A stretch of 64,000 nt of DNA. It comes from GCA-001856825 sp049965815. Its GTDB lineage: Archaea; Thermoplasmatota; Thermoplasmata; Thermoplasmatales; GCA-001856825. The DNA lies in contig JBMFVV010000001.1 in NCBI GenBank assembly GCA_049965815.1, forward strand, positions 124,001 through 188,000, written 5' to 3'. Positions 1-9,020 of the stretch are shown piece by piece. The translations under genes and the position numbers were made by a program. The number at the start of each line of letters is the position of its first letter. The stretch's first letter is position 1. The notes under the pieces were generated by a model. It saw nothing but the letters and a program-made list of their open reading frames with translations. It was not told the DNA's origin and did not search any database.

Positions 1-173
1 TTACCGGAACCGCTCTCACCAACCACCCCTACAACTTCTTCCTTTCCAACGGTTACCGATACGTCCCTGAGAACCTCCACACTCCTGTCGATTGTTTCGA
101 AATTTACTGATAGATTGCTCACTTCCAGAAGGTTAGGGCTCAACTTACCTCTTCTTGGAATAGAGTCAATCAT
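1..173 (-). CDS. Oligopeptide/dipeptide ABC transporter ATP-binding protein, N-terminal fragment
   Basis: The minus-strand frame starts with ATG at 173-171 and runs off the left edge after about 57 codons. It reads as the beginning of an ABC ATPase: a beta-strand 'LLEVSNLSVNF', then 'VEVLRDVSVTVGKEEVVGVVGESGSG' style sequence that ends inside the Walker A P-loop (GESGSGK). The GESGSGK form of the loop is typical of OppD/DppD and OppF/DppF. It begins 10 nt after the stop of the saccharopine-dehydrogenase-like gene, so both are probably one transcript. The matching binding protein and permeases are on the other strand at 6.1-9.9 kb. Which of the two Opp ATPases it is cannot be decided from the fragment. 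Confidence 0.85.
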   Translation of the reverse strand, partial: MIDSIPRRGKLSPNLLEVSNLSVNFETIDRSVEVLRDVSVTVGKEEVVGVVGESGSG

Positions 174-183
174 ATAAAGTATA

Positions 184-1335
184 TCAGTTAGAGTCGTAAC
201 TCTCTTCTGACTTTATTTTTATGTCCCTTTTACCCAATTCTGCAAAAAATGGCTTCACAGGAACTATCTGCTCTGGTGGTTTGACACCCTTCCCTTTTAT
301 CACTCCTCCAATAATCATCTGGGCCGCAATTGATCCAGGAACTCCAACCTCTTTCTGAGATGCTGAAACCTTCCACTTTTCGTCGTATTTGAAATATGCC
401 TTCACTTCTACCTTCTTGGGTCTTCCTTCATCGCTTCCCTTCGCGGTAACTACCGACATCTCGTAATCCATGACCTGGATATTATCTGGAGGGGAGAACA
501 TCCCCTGTGATTTCAAGTAGTCAAATAGGAATTCTCTGGGCACCAATTCTGAGCCTCCTGCCTTAACCTTCTCTGTTCTTCCAAAGCCTATATCAGCCAA
601 GAATTTCAATTTCTCTATGTCAGCACTACCTTCCTTCCATTCAACATACTTTATCCCCTTTTCCACAAAACTTGCCGGTAGGGTGGCTATTTCAGAATGT
701 ATAGACCTGAATATCTTCGCCTTTCCAACCTCCCAGCCAAAATCATATTCTTCCATACTACTGAATGGCTCTGACTCGATGATACTCCCATCAAAGTGGA
801 CCGCCTTGAAAGTCAGCTCATCAAACAACGTGGCCGGCGACCACGTGAAGAAAAGCTTCGGATAGTTTGTCTTATCAGTCCATCCATCTCTGATCACTAT
901 CTCGTCCACCTTGTCTAGTTTGCTCACTGCATAACTTGCCATGATGTTTGTAATTCCAGGCTGTGCACCCATCCCTACTATTGCCAGCAACCCTGCATCC
1001 TTGAATTCCTGATCCAAAGCTAGCTGTTCGAGGGTCACCCTGTAAAGCCCGCCAAAATCGATATAGTTGGTCTTTGCCTCAAGTGCAGCCTTCATTATCT
1101 TGACATTGTGGTAATATTGCACTGCATTTATTACAACTTCGGCACCTTTTAGTGTCTTTACGAGAGTTTCCTTATCGTTAACATCAATCTTGGTAAATCT
1201 CACCCTTGGATCGTTAAAGTCAAGGTTTTTTACCTGATCTCCTACTATTATTTCATCAATTTTATTATTATTAATTAAATCAAATACAGCACATCTACCG
1301 GTTAATCCCATTCCACCTAGTACTACAGCCTTCAC
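184..1335 (-). CDS. Saccharopine dehydrogenase-like / lysine 6-dehydrogenase-like oxidoreductase
   Basis: 383 aa starting with GTG at 1335-1333. The N-terminus has the Rossmann dinucleotide fold: hydrophobic strand followed by GGMGLTGR, then an acidic strand end (VGD) near residue 33. The rest follows the saccharopine dehydrogenase family, with the 'GMGAQPGITN' segment near residue 120 that is conserved there. Members act on lysine-derived imines or amino acids (saccharopine reductase, lysine 6-dehydrogenase) or on related carboxylated substrates; the exact substrate is not readable. A TATA-like stretch (1342-1362) lies about 25 nt upstream, so the mRNA is probably leaderless. It heads a transcript with a peptide-transporter ATPase and is divergent from a class III aminotransferase, which fits an amino acid catabolic role by inference. 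Confidence 0.8.
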   Translation of the reverse strand: MKAVVLGGMGLTGRCAVFDLINNNKIDEIIVGDQVKNLDFNDPRVRFTKIDVNDKETLVKTLKGAEVVINAVQYYHNVKIMKAALEAKTNYIDFGGLYRVTLEQLALDQEFKDAGLLAIVGMGAQPGITNIMASYAVSKLDKVDEIVIRDGWTDKTNYPKLFFTWSPATLFDELTFKAVHFDGSIIESEPFSSMEEYDFGWEVGKAKIFRSIHSEIATLPASFVEKGIKYVEWKEGSADIEKLKFLADIGFGRTEKVKAGGSELVPREFLFDYLKSQGMFSPPDNIQVMDYEMSVVTAKGSDEGRPKKVEVKAYFKYDEKWKVSASQKEVGVPGSIAAQMIIGGVIKGKGVKPPEQIVPVKPFFAELGKRDIKIKSEESYDSN

Positions 1336-1469
1336 GTATCTATATTATTATTTATAAATATAAACGTTTTCCTTATTCATAAAAAAATTGTAAAAAAGTG
1401 AATTATATTTTGAAAAATTTTAAACAAAAACCCCCCTGAGAAAAAATAATATACCCTACAGGAATATCA

Positions 1470-1483
1470 AACCGTATACGGTT
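1470..1483. promoter_or_regulatory. Perfect 14-bp palindrome, candidate operator
   Basis: AACCGTATACGGTT is a perfect palindrome ending 8 nt before the ATG of the aminotransferase at 1492. A TATA-like stretch (about 1445-1455) lies upstream, so the palindrome would cover the expected transcription start. It sits in the 156-bp divergent region shared with the saccharopine-dehydrogenase-like gene. The regulator is unknown; an Lrp/AsnC protein is encoded at 10.8 kb, but the same palindrome was not seen upstream of the other aminotransferase genes. Confidence 0.5.
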
Positions 1484-1491
1484 GTGAAATT

Positions 1492-2868
1492 ATGCAATCC
1501 GAGGATGAAACTCATAAAGACATTATAGGCATTTCTGGTGATAAGAGAAATTACGAAACGAAGAGATCGTTGAATCTTTTCAAGAAGACCAAGAGACTGA
1601 TACCTTCCGGCGCCAGTTCTCTGATGCGAACTAGTTCCTGGGACGACTACCCAATATTCATGAGTAGGGCAAAGGGGACCAGGATGTGGGACGTTGACGG
1701 TAACGAGTACATTGATTTCCTGATGGCATTTGGTCCTTTGATAAACGGTCATTCTAACGAGAAGATAACTGCCGCAGTTAGAAAATACATAAAGAATGGC
1801 GACTTGTACGGCACTCCAAATGAACTGGAATACAAATTGGCAAGGGAGTTCAAGAAATTCGTTAAAACCCAGGACATGGTGACTTTTGCTCTTAGTGGTA
1901 CAGACGCTACTTTCAACGCTCTCAGGATTGCAAGGGCTGCAACTGGGAAGGACATGATACTGAAATTTGAGGGACACTATCACGGGCTGCACGATTACGG
2001 GGCTGTTTCTGTGGAGGCACCACCACCAGTCGCTGGCCTGAAATGGTTCCCCAAATCCCTACCTTACTCTGCTGGAATTCCACAGGGAGTAATGGATACT
2101 GTGGTTGTTTCCAACTGGAATGATCTGGAAGGGCTCTCAAAGATCCTGAGAATAAGAGGAAACGAAATAGCTGCCATAATCATGGAACCGATCATGGCCA
2201 ATTCCACTCTTGTTTCACCGGAACCAGGGTATCTGAAGGGTGTCAGAGAACTTGCCGATGAGTATAACATTCTGCTGATTTTCGATGAGGTTATAACGGG
2301 ATTCAGAGTGAGTGAAGGTGGGGCCCAGAAGCTTTATGGAGTTACTCCTGACCTTTCTTCCTGGGCAAAAGCTATGAGCAACGGCTATCCAATATCGGCA
2401 GTTGCTGGGAAGAAAGAATACATGGAACTCATCGGAAATGGAGTTGGTTATGGAGGTACCTACTATGGGGTACCGATATCGTTGACAGCTTCCATTGCAA
2501 ACTTGAAGCTTCTAGAAACAAACGAATTCGAAGGGTATAGTATGTTGGGAAGACTGACCAGGAGGATGGCTAGAGGAATAGAAGAGATTGCAGAAGATGT
2601 TGATGAGTCGATATTCGTCAATTACGAGACGGGATTGATCACATTTGTCTTCACTGAGCAAAAACAGATCACTAACTACAGGGAAAGCATCGTAATGGAC
2701 TGGAACAAGTACAAGGGAGTCCAGAAGAAGATGCTGCAGAGGGGTATATACTACCATCCGGACGGTGCTGAAAGAATGCCGCTTTCAATGGTTCACACTG
2801 AAGCTGATATAGAAGCATTCCTGACTGCTCTACGAGAATCAATTAAGGAGTACAATAGAGAAAACTGA
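1492..2868 (+). CDS. Class III PLP aminotransferase, glutamate-1-semialdehyde aminomutase-like
   Basis: 458 aa PLP enzyme of fold type I. Visible landmarks are the cofactor-phosphate 'SGTDAT' segment (about 135-140), 'GHYHG' (161-165), the PLP-nitrogen Asp in 'FDEVITGFR' (D265) and the Schiff-base lysine in 'SSWAKAMSNGYP' (K293). The GTDAT and SWAKAMSNGYP forms are those of the glutamate-1-semialdehyde 2,1-aminomutase branch rather than the GABA or ornithine branch. No tetrapyrrole genes lie nearby; the neighbours are other aminotransferases and aldehyde dehydrogenases, so a catabolic beta- or omega-amino acid aminotransferase is at least as likely as HemL. The N-terminal 25 residues are an extra tail. 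Start ATG lies 8 nt after the palindrome at 1470-1483. Confidence 0.8.
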   Translation: MQSEDETHKDIIGISGDKRNYETKRSLNLFKKTKRLIPSGASSLMRTSSWDDYPIFMSRAKGTRMWDVDGNEYIDFLMAFGPLINGHSNEKITAAVRKYIKNGDLYGTPNELEYKLAREFKKFVKTQDMVTFALSGTDATFNALRIARAATGKDMILKFEGHYHGLHDYGAVSVEAPPPVAGLKWFPKSLPYSAGIPQGVMDTVVVSNWNDLEGLSKILRIRGNEIAAIIMEPIMANSTLVSPEPGYLKGVRELADEYNILLIFDEVITGFRVSEGGAQKLYGVTPDLSSWAKAMSNGYPISAVAGKKEYMELIGNGVGYGGTYYGVPISLTASIANLKLLETNEFEGYSMLGRLTRRMARGIEEIAEDVDESIFVNYETGLITFVFTEQKQITNYRESIVMDWNKYKGVQKKMLQRGIYYHPDGAERMPLSMVHTEADIEAFLTALRESIKEYNREN

Positions 2869-3185
2869 TCAACCGACACAATACATTTAGCCATAGAATA
2901 AATCAGCAGCCCTTTTCCTTTTTTCTTCATTATTTCATTGGCAAAGAGATAGAGGTTGTACTGACTTTAGAAAAAATGCATTTTCTAAGACAATCCGTTA
3001 GTACTGCCCGCCAACTGCAGTTATTTCAATATTTTTCTTACTAACTCATAAGATAAACCCATCCAGCAAAGTGGTGGACGGGGAACCTAATTGCCACATA
3101 CGGGGATACAATATTTAGAGAAACGCGTAGTAATTATTTTCCCTTTTTAGAAAGATTTCATATACTTCTTTTAATTATTACGTAT
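2869..3185. other. Intergenic region, 317 bp
   Basis: No convincing gene. A pyrimidine-rich run at about 2911-2927 could end transcription of the upstream aminotransferase. An inverted repeat lies at 2967-2988 (separate entry). A TATA-like sequence (TTTCATATA, about 3157-3165) lies roughly 25 nt before the ATG at 3186, suggesting a near-leaderless promoter for the next operon. Confidence 0.5.
2967..2988. repeat. Inverted repeat, 8-bp arms
   Basis: TTAGAAAA and TTTTCTAA form perfect 8-bp arms around a 6-nt spacer. It lies about 100 bp after the aminotransferase stop and about 200 bp before the next start, so it could be a terminator stem or a protein-binding dyad. No function can be assigned. 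Confidence 0.4.
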
Positions 3186-4544
3186 ATGATTGATAAAAAT
3201 CCTGACAATTCAAGGGAAGCTGGCAAAATTTGCACTGAATTGACATATGGTACTTGGAGGAAACAGGCAGGCTGGTCACCCCTTACAGTTGTTAAAGAAT
3301 CCGGATCTTATTTCACAGATTCCAGTGGGAAACCGTATCTCGATTTCTCTTCCCAACTCATGTGTTCAAACCTTGGACATGGAAATGAAAGAATTAGAAA
3401 AGCAATAAGCGATCAGATCTCTAAATTAGAATATGCCCAACCAGGATATGCAACTGAGATCAGGGCCGAAGTATCTTTGCTGCTTAAGGAAATTCTGCCG
3501 TCTTCTCTGACGAAGTATTTCTTCGGCGCTTCAGGAACTGAGGCAAACGAAGCTGCAATAAAGACAGTCAGGATGTTCTTTCAGAAGGAGAGAAAGACAA
3601 AGATAATAGCAAATTACAACTCATACCACGGTTCCACGTCCGGAAGTATTACTTTGACCGGAGATTTCAGGAGAACTCCGGTAGATACTTATTATTCTAT
3701 TCCTGGAATTGTTCATTCTATACCTCCTTACTGTTACAGATGCCCACTGAAGCTAAAATTCCCAGAATGCGATCTCGCTTGCGCAGACTACAATCAATAC
3801 CTGATTAGAAATGAGGGGAACATAGGAGGAATGATTGTTGAACCTGTAACAGGGACGAACGGAGTCATTGTACCTCCTGATGGCTATCTTAAACGAATTA
3901 GGGAAATCACAAACGAGAATGACGTTCTACTTATCACGGATGAAGTAATGAGTGGCTGGGGAAGGACTGGAAAATGGTTTGCGGTCGACAACTGGAACAT
4001 CAAGCCCGATATACTGACTACTGCAAAGGGCATAACTGGCGCATATCTTCCCTTGTCATTGATGGCCACAAGCAAGAGAATAGCAGAGTATTTTGATTTG
4101 AACTACTTCGCACATGGACACACATACGAAGCGCACCCCGTCTCTCTGGCAGCAGCAAAGGCGGCTATAGAGGAGTATAAGGCAGGGAAACTAATTGAAA
4201 GATCCAGCAGATTGGGAAAAGTGCTCGCCAAGAGGTTGGAAGAAATCAAAGAAACTCATAGATCTGTTGGGGATGTGAGAAGCATCGGCCTATTCGGAGC
4301 TGTAGAGTTAGTGAAGAATAGGGAAAAGAAGACTCCATTCAATGTGTATGAGGAGAAGTTGGAAGGGAAGCCACTGATGACAGACAAGGTATCCAAGAAG
4401 GCAATGGAACAGGGGGTCTATATCAACAACTGGCTGAATCACTTTGTTATCGCTCCTCCTCTGATCATATCTGAAGACGATCTGTCGAAGGGACTTGATA
4501 CATTGGACAACAGCCTTAGCGTATCTGACAGTGAGGTGGATTGA
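3186..4544 (+). CDS. Class III omega-amino acid (beta-alanine/GABA/taurine-like) aminotransferase
   Basis: 452 aa PLP aminotransferase. Key points are 'GASGTEANE' (114-122), 'NSYHGST' (145-151), Asp in 'TDEVMSGWGRTGKW' (D252) and the PLP lysine in 'LTTAKGITGAYLPL' (K281). A cysteine cluster (C183, C186, C195, C199 in 'YCYRCP...CDLAC') sits before the 'VEP' strand; such an insert is seen in some omega-aminotransferases and may bind metal or form disulfides. The stop codon is immediately followed by the ATG of a methylmalonate-semialdehyde-type dehydrogenase, so the pair is an operon. That pairing (omega-amino acid:pyruvate aminotransferase plus MmsA) is the usual beta-alanine or beta-aminoisobutyrate degradation route, giving malonate or methylmalonate semialdehyde and then acetyl- or propionyl-CoA. 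Substrate assignment is inference. Confidence 0.82.
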   Translation: MIDKNPDNSREAGKICTELTYGTWRKQAGWSPLTVVKESGSYFTDSSGKPYLDFSSQLMCSNLGHGNERIRKAISDQISKLEYAQPGYATEIRAEVSLLLKEILPSSLTKYFFGASGTEANEAAIKTVRMFFQKERKTKIIANYNSYHGSTSGSITLTGDFRRTPVDTYYSIPGIVHSIPPYCYRCPLKLKFPECDLACADYNQYLIRNEGNIGGMIVEPVTGTNGVIVPPDGYLKRIREITNENDVLLITDEVMSGWGRTGKWFAVDNWNIKPDILTTAKGITGAYLPLSLMATSKRIAEYFDLNYFAHGHTYEAHPVSLAAAKAAIEEYKAGKLIERSSRLGKVLAKRLEEIKETHRSVGDVRSIGLFGAVELVKNREKKTPFNVYEEKLEGKPLMTDKVSKKAMEQGVYINNWLNHFVIAPPLIISEDDLSKGLDTLDNSLSVSDSEVD

Positions 4545-5993
4545 ATGAGAAGCGTAATGAATTTTATAAACAATAAATACGAGGAGGGGGGAGGTAAGGA
4601 GAGATATGATGTGTTCAACCCAGCCTTTGGAGAGAAGATTGCATCGGTCAGGGAAGCGAAGAGGGAAGAGGTAGACAGGGCCATAGATTTAGCGTATGAT
4701 GCACAACTAAAGTGGCAAAAAGTCCCTATCTCAGACAGGATCAGACATCTCTTTAAACTCGAAAACCTGATGTGGGCCAACCTGGACAAGATTGCTGAAG
4801 TGACAACAAAAGAGCACGGAAAGACGTTTGAAGAATCCAAGGGAGATGTTATAAGGGCAATACAGAATGTTCAATCTGCAGCTGCAGCTAGCTACCAGAT
4901 TATGGGGAGAAACAATAGGCAGATCGCGAACGGAATTGACGAAGAAATGATCAGGGTACCAATAGGGGTCTTTGCAATAATATCTCCATTCAACTTCCCT
5001 GTTATGATACCTTTCTGGTTTTTCCCATATTCAGTAACCCTCGGAAATTCAGTCGTTATCAAGCCATCTGAAAAGACTCCGATGAGCATGGAAACTGTAA
5101 TGAATCTTGTGAAAGAAGCAGGGTTCCCAGATGGGGTAATTCAGATGGTAAATGGAGGCAAAGAATCTGTTGACTTCATCCTAGAGAACAAGAAGGTGGC
5201 TGGGGTGAGCTTTGTTGGTTCGACTCCCGTAGCTGAATACGTATACAAGAATGGAACATCGAACAGAAAGAAGGTTCAGGCTGGGGCGTCTGCAAAAAAT
5301 TTCATTCTCGTGATGCCGGATGCAGACTTAGAGGGAAGCATAGATAACATCATAGGATCATTCTACGGGAATGCGGGTGAGAGATGTCTGGCTGGTTCTG
5401 TAATGGTGACTTTGCCAGAGAATCATGAGAGAGTAATGAATGCATTCAAGAAGAGGGCATCAGAGCTAAAACTAGGATATGGAATGGAACCAGATACGGA
5501 CATGGGCCCCCTCATCAGAAGAGAACACAAAGAGAGAGTTGAAATGTACATAGAAAAGGGGATGAATGAGGGCGGAAAGATTGTACTTGACGGGAGGAAG
5601 TTGAGCAGCAGCAAATACCCGAATGGATTTTTCCTTGGACCTTCCATAATAGACGAAGTTTCAGAGGGGATGACTGTAATGAACGATGAGATATTTGGCC
5701 CTGTAGCGTCTTTCTATACTGCCAATTCCCTTGATGAAGCGTTGGATGTGATGAACAGGAGCAGATTCGGAAATGCTTCATCTATCTACACTACTTCAGG
5801 CCAGAACGCAAGGAAATTTTCTGAAGGCATAGAAGTTGGGAATATTGGCGTAAACGTAGGCGTTGCAGCACCAATAGCATTCTACCCCTTCTCTGGCATG
5901 AAGGACTCATTTTTTGGAGACCTGCATCCCCAGGGAGGAGACGACAATGTTCTATTTTTCACGGAGCGCAAGGTCATAATTTCAAGGTGGTAA
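4545..5993 (+). CDS. mmsA: CoA-acylating methylmalonate/malonate-semialdehyde dehydrogenase-like ALDH
   Basis: 482 aa aldehyde dehydrogenase. The MMSDH branch signature is plain: 'ISPFNFPVMIPFWFFPYSV' near residue 145, 'NSVVIKPSEKTP' and the catalytic cysteine in 'GNAGERCLAGS' near residue 285. 'GERC' with no glutamate general base in the usual ALDH position fits the CoA-dependent, decarboxylating reaction (semialdehyde + CoA + NAD to acyl-CoA + CO2 + NADH). The ATG directly abuts the stop of the upstream aminotransferase, with GAGGTGG just before it serving as the ribosome site. It should feed acyl-CoA to the ADP-forming synthetase or central metabolism. A related archaeal ALDH acting on glyceraldehyde is the main alternative. 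Confidence 0.85.
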   Translation: MRSVMNFINNKYEEGGGKERYDVFNPAFGEKIASVREAKREEVDRAIDLAYDAQLKWQKVPISDRIRHLFKLENLMWANLDKIAEVTTKEHGKTFEESKGDVIRAIQNVQSAAAASYQIMGRNNRQIANGIDEEMIRVPIGVFAIISPFNFPVMIPFWFFPYSVTLGNSVVIKPSEKTPMSMETVMNLVKEAGFPDGVIQMVNGGKESVDFILENKKVAGVSFVGSTPVAEYVYKNGTSNRKKVQAGASAKNFILVMPDADLEGSIDNIIGSFYGNAGERCLAGSVMVTLPENHERVMNAFKKRASELKLGYGMEPDTDMGPLIRREHKERVEMYIEKGMNEGGKIVLDGRKLSSSKYPNGFFLGPSIIDEVSEGMTVMNDEIFGPVASFYTANSLDEALDVMNRSRFGNASSIYTTSGQNARKFSEGIEVGNIGVNVGVAAPIAFYPFSGMKDSFFGDLHPQGGDDNVLFFTERKVIISRW

Positions 5994-6092
5994 TTTCATG
6001 ATAATCGATAATTTCAGCTATTCTGACCCAGATTGAAATAATATTTAGTAAACTTTAAGTTAAGCAATTGTTTGCATAGCTTGAAGGTTAAA

Positions 6093-7976
6093 ATGAAGCG
6101 CTCAATTGTTGTGGTTATAGTTTTGGCTGTGGTTATTATATTGATTGCTGCCGGAGTGGGTGTTTATCTCATGAATCACAAAACAACTAGCACTCCAAAT
6201 ACATTGGTAGTAGAGGAGCCGGAACCTTACGACAGTCTTGATCCTGCAGTGACATTCACCACGCCAGGATGGGAAATAATGAATCAGGTTTACCAGGGGC
6301 TTGTTGCACCCAACGGAACTAGCGAAACTTCGTTCGTTCCAGTTCTTGCACAGAATTGGACCGTGTCATCGAATGGAATGAACTATACTTTCTACCTAAG
6401 GCATAACGTCACATTCTCTAATGGAGACCCATTTAATGCTTACGTAATGTGGTTCTCTCTTTACAGGAATATGCTTCTAAATCAGGCACCGGAGTTCATT
6501 CTGGGACAGAATCTGGCAACTAACAACACTGCAACGAATAACACATTCAACATTACTGCTTCAATTCTAAACAACATAAATTATACCAACCCAAGCTCTT
6601 CGTCCCTAGCGATAATGAACAATCCCTATCAATCCGTACAGGTCGTGAATCAATATGTGCTGAAAATTCATATGGGTTATGGTTACAACGGCTATCTTCC
6701 GTACAATGAGTTTCTGATGACGCTGACAACACCTATGGCTGCAGCAATTGATCCAAGCATAGTTCTGAGCCATGGAAAAGTTGTCGCTGGGCAGACGAAT
6801 TCATTTATGGCAGGTAACGCAACAGGTACTGGCTTTTATAAAATAAGGTCAATAACGCCTGGTCAAAGCATTTCACTTGAAATAAACACAAATTACTGGG
6901 GGTACAAGCTTCCAACAAGCCAGCTGAACGATGCGATTAGCCCTCCCCACATTGAATATATTGTTATAGAGTACAAGCAAACTTCAGCGATGATATCAGA
7001 CCTCCAGGGAGGGAAGGCTCAGATAGTCCAACTTCCAGTGACTGACTATGCGAAGGCACAGACGATATCGGGTGTGAACGCGAGCCTGTTACCCATAAAG
7101 TTCGGTTCTTCTGAGAACGCTTACTATGTCTATATGGACCAGAACGTAGCTCCTTTCAACGGCTCTAATGGCATCGATGTCAGGGCGGCTGTGACCTATG
7201 CTCTCAACTATACTGGATTGATAAATTCTGTATTTGATGGACATGCAGTACAGTGGATAGGACCCGTACCTCCAGGATTCGTGTATTACAACAGGTCTAT
7301 CTCTCCCCTTACACCGGCAGAACTCCAGTACATGAAGTCTCAGGGCTATACTTCCAATATCACTTCACTCACACCATATCAATATAACCCAGTCCTGGCT
7401 GCTCAGTATCTCCATATGGCCGGTTATCGTGCAGTGTTTCCAAACGGAACTGTAATGCCTGGACCAGATGGAAGCATCCCATCAATCAACTTCCTCTATG
7501 ATTCAAGTGATCCATCGCAGATTGTGGCATCGCAGATCATCCAGCAGGATTTGGAAGCAATAGGAATAAACGTCACTCTGAAGCCGTTGCAGAATACACC
7601 TTATACTTCCTGGATCTACGGCCTTCTTGGGAATACATCAGACTATCCCATGGGAATAAACTTCTACACAGAGGATTATTCAGCAGCAATAGACTATGTG
7701 ACTAATCTTGCAGACGGAGATTACAATGGAACTGGATACTATAACAACACTGTATTCAACTGGACGGTCAATGCAAGCACATCCTTCAACGATGCTGCAG
7801 TAGCGCAGAACCTGACTTACATATCATACACAATGTACACCAATTATACCATGGCCTGGCTGTACGTCCCCTACCTCCTTCAGGTTCATGCTAACGATGT
7901 GACGGGCATGATACCAAATACCGCGGGATCAGGTGCAGGTTACTTTATGTACTACAACACGGTGCAGTTCACATAA
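6093..7976 (+). CDS. ABC transporter family 5 (peptide) substrate-binding lipoprotein-like protein
   Basis: About 627 aa from ATG 6093 (GAAGGT lies just upstream); an in-frame TTG at 6072 is a weaker alternative. Residues 1-30 form a membrane anchor (KRSIVVVIVLAVVIILIAAG) without a lipobox cysteine, so the protein is probably held by the uncleaved helix outside the cell. The body is SBP family 5 (DppA/OppA): 'EPEPYDSLDPA', 'FYLRHNVTFSNGDPFNAYV', 'LPVTDYAKAQ', 'AVTYALNY'. More than 20 N-X-S/T sequons are spread through it, pointing to heavy N-glycosylation. Two permease genes follow directly; ATPases are elsewhere (left edge of window). Expected role is capture of di- or oligopeptides in an acidic, peptide-rich habitat. 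Confidence 0.9.
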   Translation: MKRSIVVVIVLAVVIILIAAGVGVYLMNHKTTSTPNTLVVEEPEPYDSLDPAVTFTTPGWEIMNQVYQGLVAPNGTSETSFVPVLAQNWTVSSNGMNYTFYLRHNVTFSNGDPFNAYVMWFSLYRNMLLNQAPEFILGQNLATNNTATNNTFNITASILNNINYTNPSSSSLAIMNNPYQSVQVVNQYVLKIHMGYGYNGYLPYNEFLMTLTTPMAAAIDPSIVLSHGKVVAGQTNSFMAGNATGTGFYKIRSITPGQSISLEINTNYWGYKLPTSQLNDAISPPHIEYIVIEYKQTSAMISDLQGGKAQIVQLPVTDYAKAQTISGVNASLLPIKFGSSENAYYVYMDQNVAPFNGSNGIDVRAAVTYALNYTGLINSVFDGHAVQWIGPVPPGFVYYNRSISPLTPAELQYMKSQGYTSNITSLTPYQYNPVLAAQYLHMAGYRAVFPNGTVMPGPDGSIPSINFLYDSSDPSQIVASQIIQQDLEAIGINVTLKPLQNTPYTSWIYGLLGNTSDYPMGINFYTEDYSAAIDYVTNLADGDYNGTGYYNNTVFNWTVNASTSFNDAAVAQNLTYISYTMYTNYTMAWLYVPYLLQVHANDVTGMIPNTAGSGAGYFMYYNTVQFT

Positions 7977-7985
7977 GGTGATCTA

Positions 7986-9020
7986 TTGGAGGGGAAACAG
8001 GAGCTAGCGTACTTCATCCTCAAGAGAATAGCACTCTCAGTACTAGTAATACTGGGCACTATTATTATCGTTTTTTTAATCTCCCATTATCTAAGCAAGG
8101 ATCCTGCAGCGCTATGGGCTGGTCCGAAGGCAAGGCCAGCCACTATAGCTGCTGTCATTCGCCGCTACGATCTTGATAAACCAATCTGGTTTCAGTTGGG
8201 ACTTTTCATAAAGGACTTCTTTACCGGAAATTTTGGGACTGATCCTGTTACTGGGCTGTCAATAAGCAGCGAGATTTTCTATTATTTCCCGAACACGCTG
8301 GAGCTTATACTGACTTCCCTTGTGATCATAGTGATAGCAGGCGTCGGTCTGGGATATATTTCTGCCATAAATTTTGGGACAAAGAAGGATGCCTTCATTA
8401 GGGTCCTCTATACTGCTGCCTGGGCATCTCCAACGTTTCTTGTCAGCATTCTAGCCATAATCATATTTTCATCTTACATCCCCATTTTCCCTTCTGGTGG
8501 TATGTATTCAGCAATAATCATACCGCCTCACCGCATCACAGGTTTGTTCATACTCGACTCACTAATTTCTTTGAATTTCACGGATTTCTTTGATGGTATC
8601 TATCACATCATACTCCCTGCCCTTTCTCTCGCATTCCTGAATTTCGGCATCATCACGAGGATCAGCAGGAATGGGATACTCGGAGTGAAATGGCTTCCGT
8701 ATGTAAAATCTGCAAGGGCAAGGGGACTTGACGAGAAGACGGTAGACAGGAGGCACATACTCAGGAACGGACTCGTAGAAAGCAATACTGTAATTGCAGT
8801 TATGTTCGGCTGGCTGATCACGGGAGACGTCATTGTCGAGGAAATTTTTGGATGGCCCGGGATAGGGAAATTCGCATATTCAACCATAGCAAATGATGAC
8901 TATCCTGCGCTCATTTTCATAGTGATTATCTTTACTATACTGGTGATAGTGGCCAACCTGATTGCTGACATTATGTACGCTGCCCTGGATCCCCGTATCA
9001 GGCTGGGTGGTGAAGATTGA
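7986..9020 (+). CDS. Peptide ABC transporter permease, DppB/OppB family
   Basis: 344 aa with TTG start at 7986, supported by a strong GGTGATC ribosome site at 7977-7983. The start lies 9 nt after the binding-protein stop. Six or so membrane helices are visible; the family EAA-type cytoplasmic loop is near 'VKSARARGLDEKTVDRRHILRNG' (about residue 240), which couples to the ATPase. Earlier parts 'YDLDKPIWFQLGLFIKDFFTGNFG' are the conserved DppB periplasmic segment. It forms the transmembrane channel with the next gene, whose start overlaps this stop. Confidence 0.92.
   Translation: MEGKQELAYFILKRIALSVLVILGTIIIVFLISHYLSKDPAALWAGPKARPATIAAVIRRYDLDKPIWFQLGLFIKDFFTGNFGTDPVTGLSISSEIFYYFPNTLELILTSLVIIVIAGVGLGYISAINFGTKKDAFIRVLYTAAWASPTFLVSILAIIIFSSYIPIFPSGGMYSAIIIPPHRITGLFILDSLISLNFTDFFDGIYHIILPALSLAFLNFGIITRISRNGILGVKWLPYVKSARARGLDEKTVDRRHILRNGLVESNTVIAVMFGWLITGDVIVEEIFGWPGIGKFAYSTIANDDYPALIFIVIIFTILVIVANLIADIMYAALDPRIRLGGED

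Noticed and set aside
1492..2868. Assigning the first aminotransferase as hemL
   Set aside because: Sequence branch fits, but the catabolic neighbourhood and lack of tetrapyrrole genes make the assignment unsafe.
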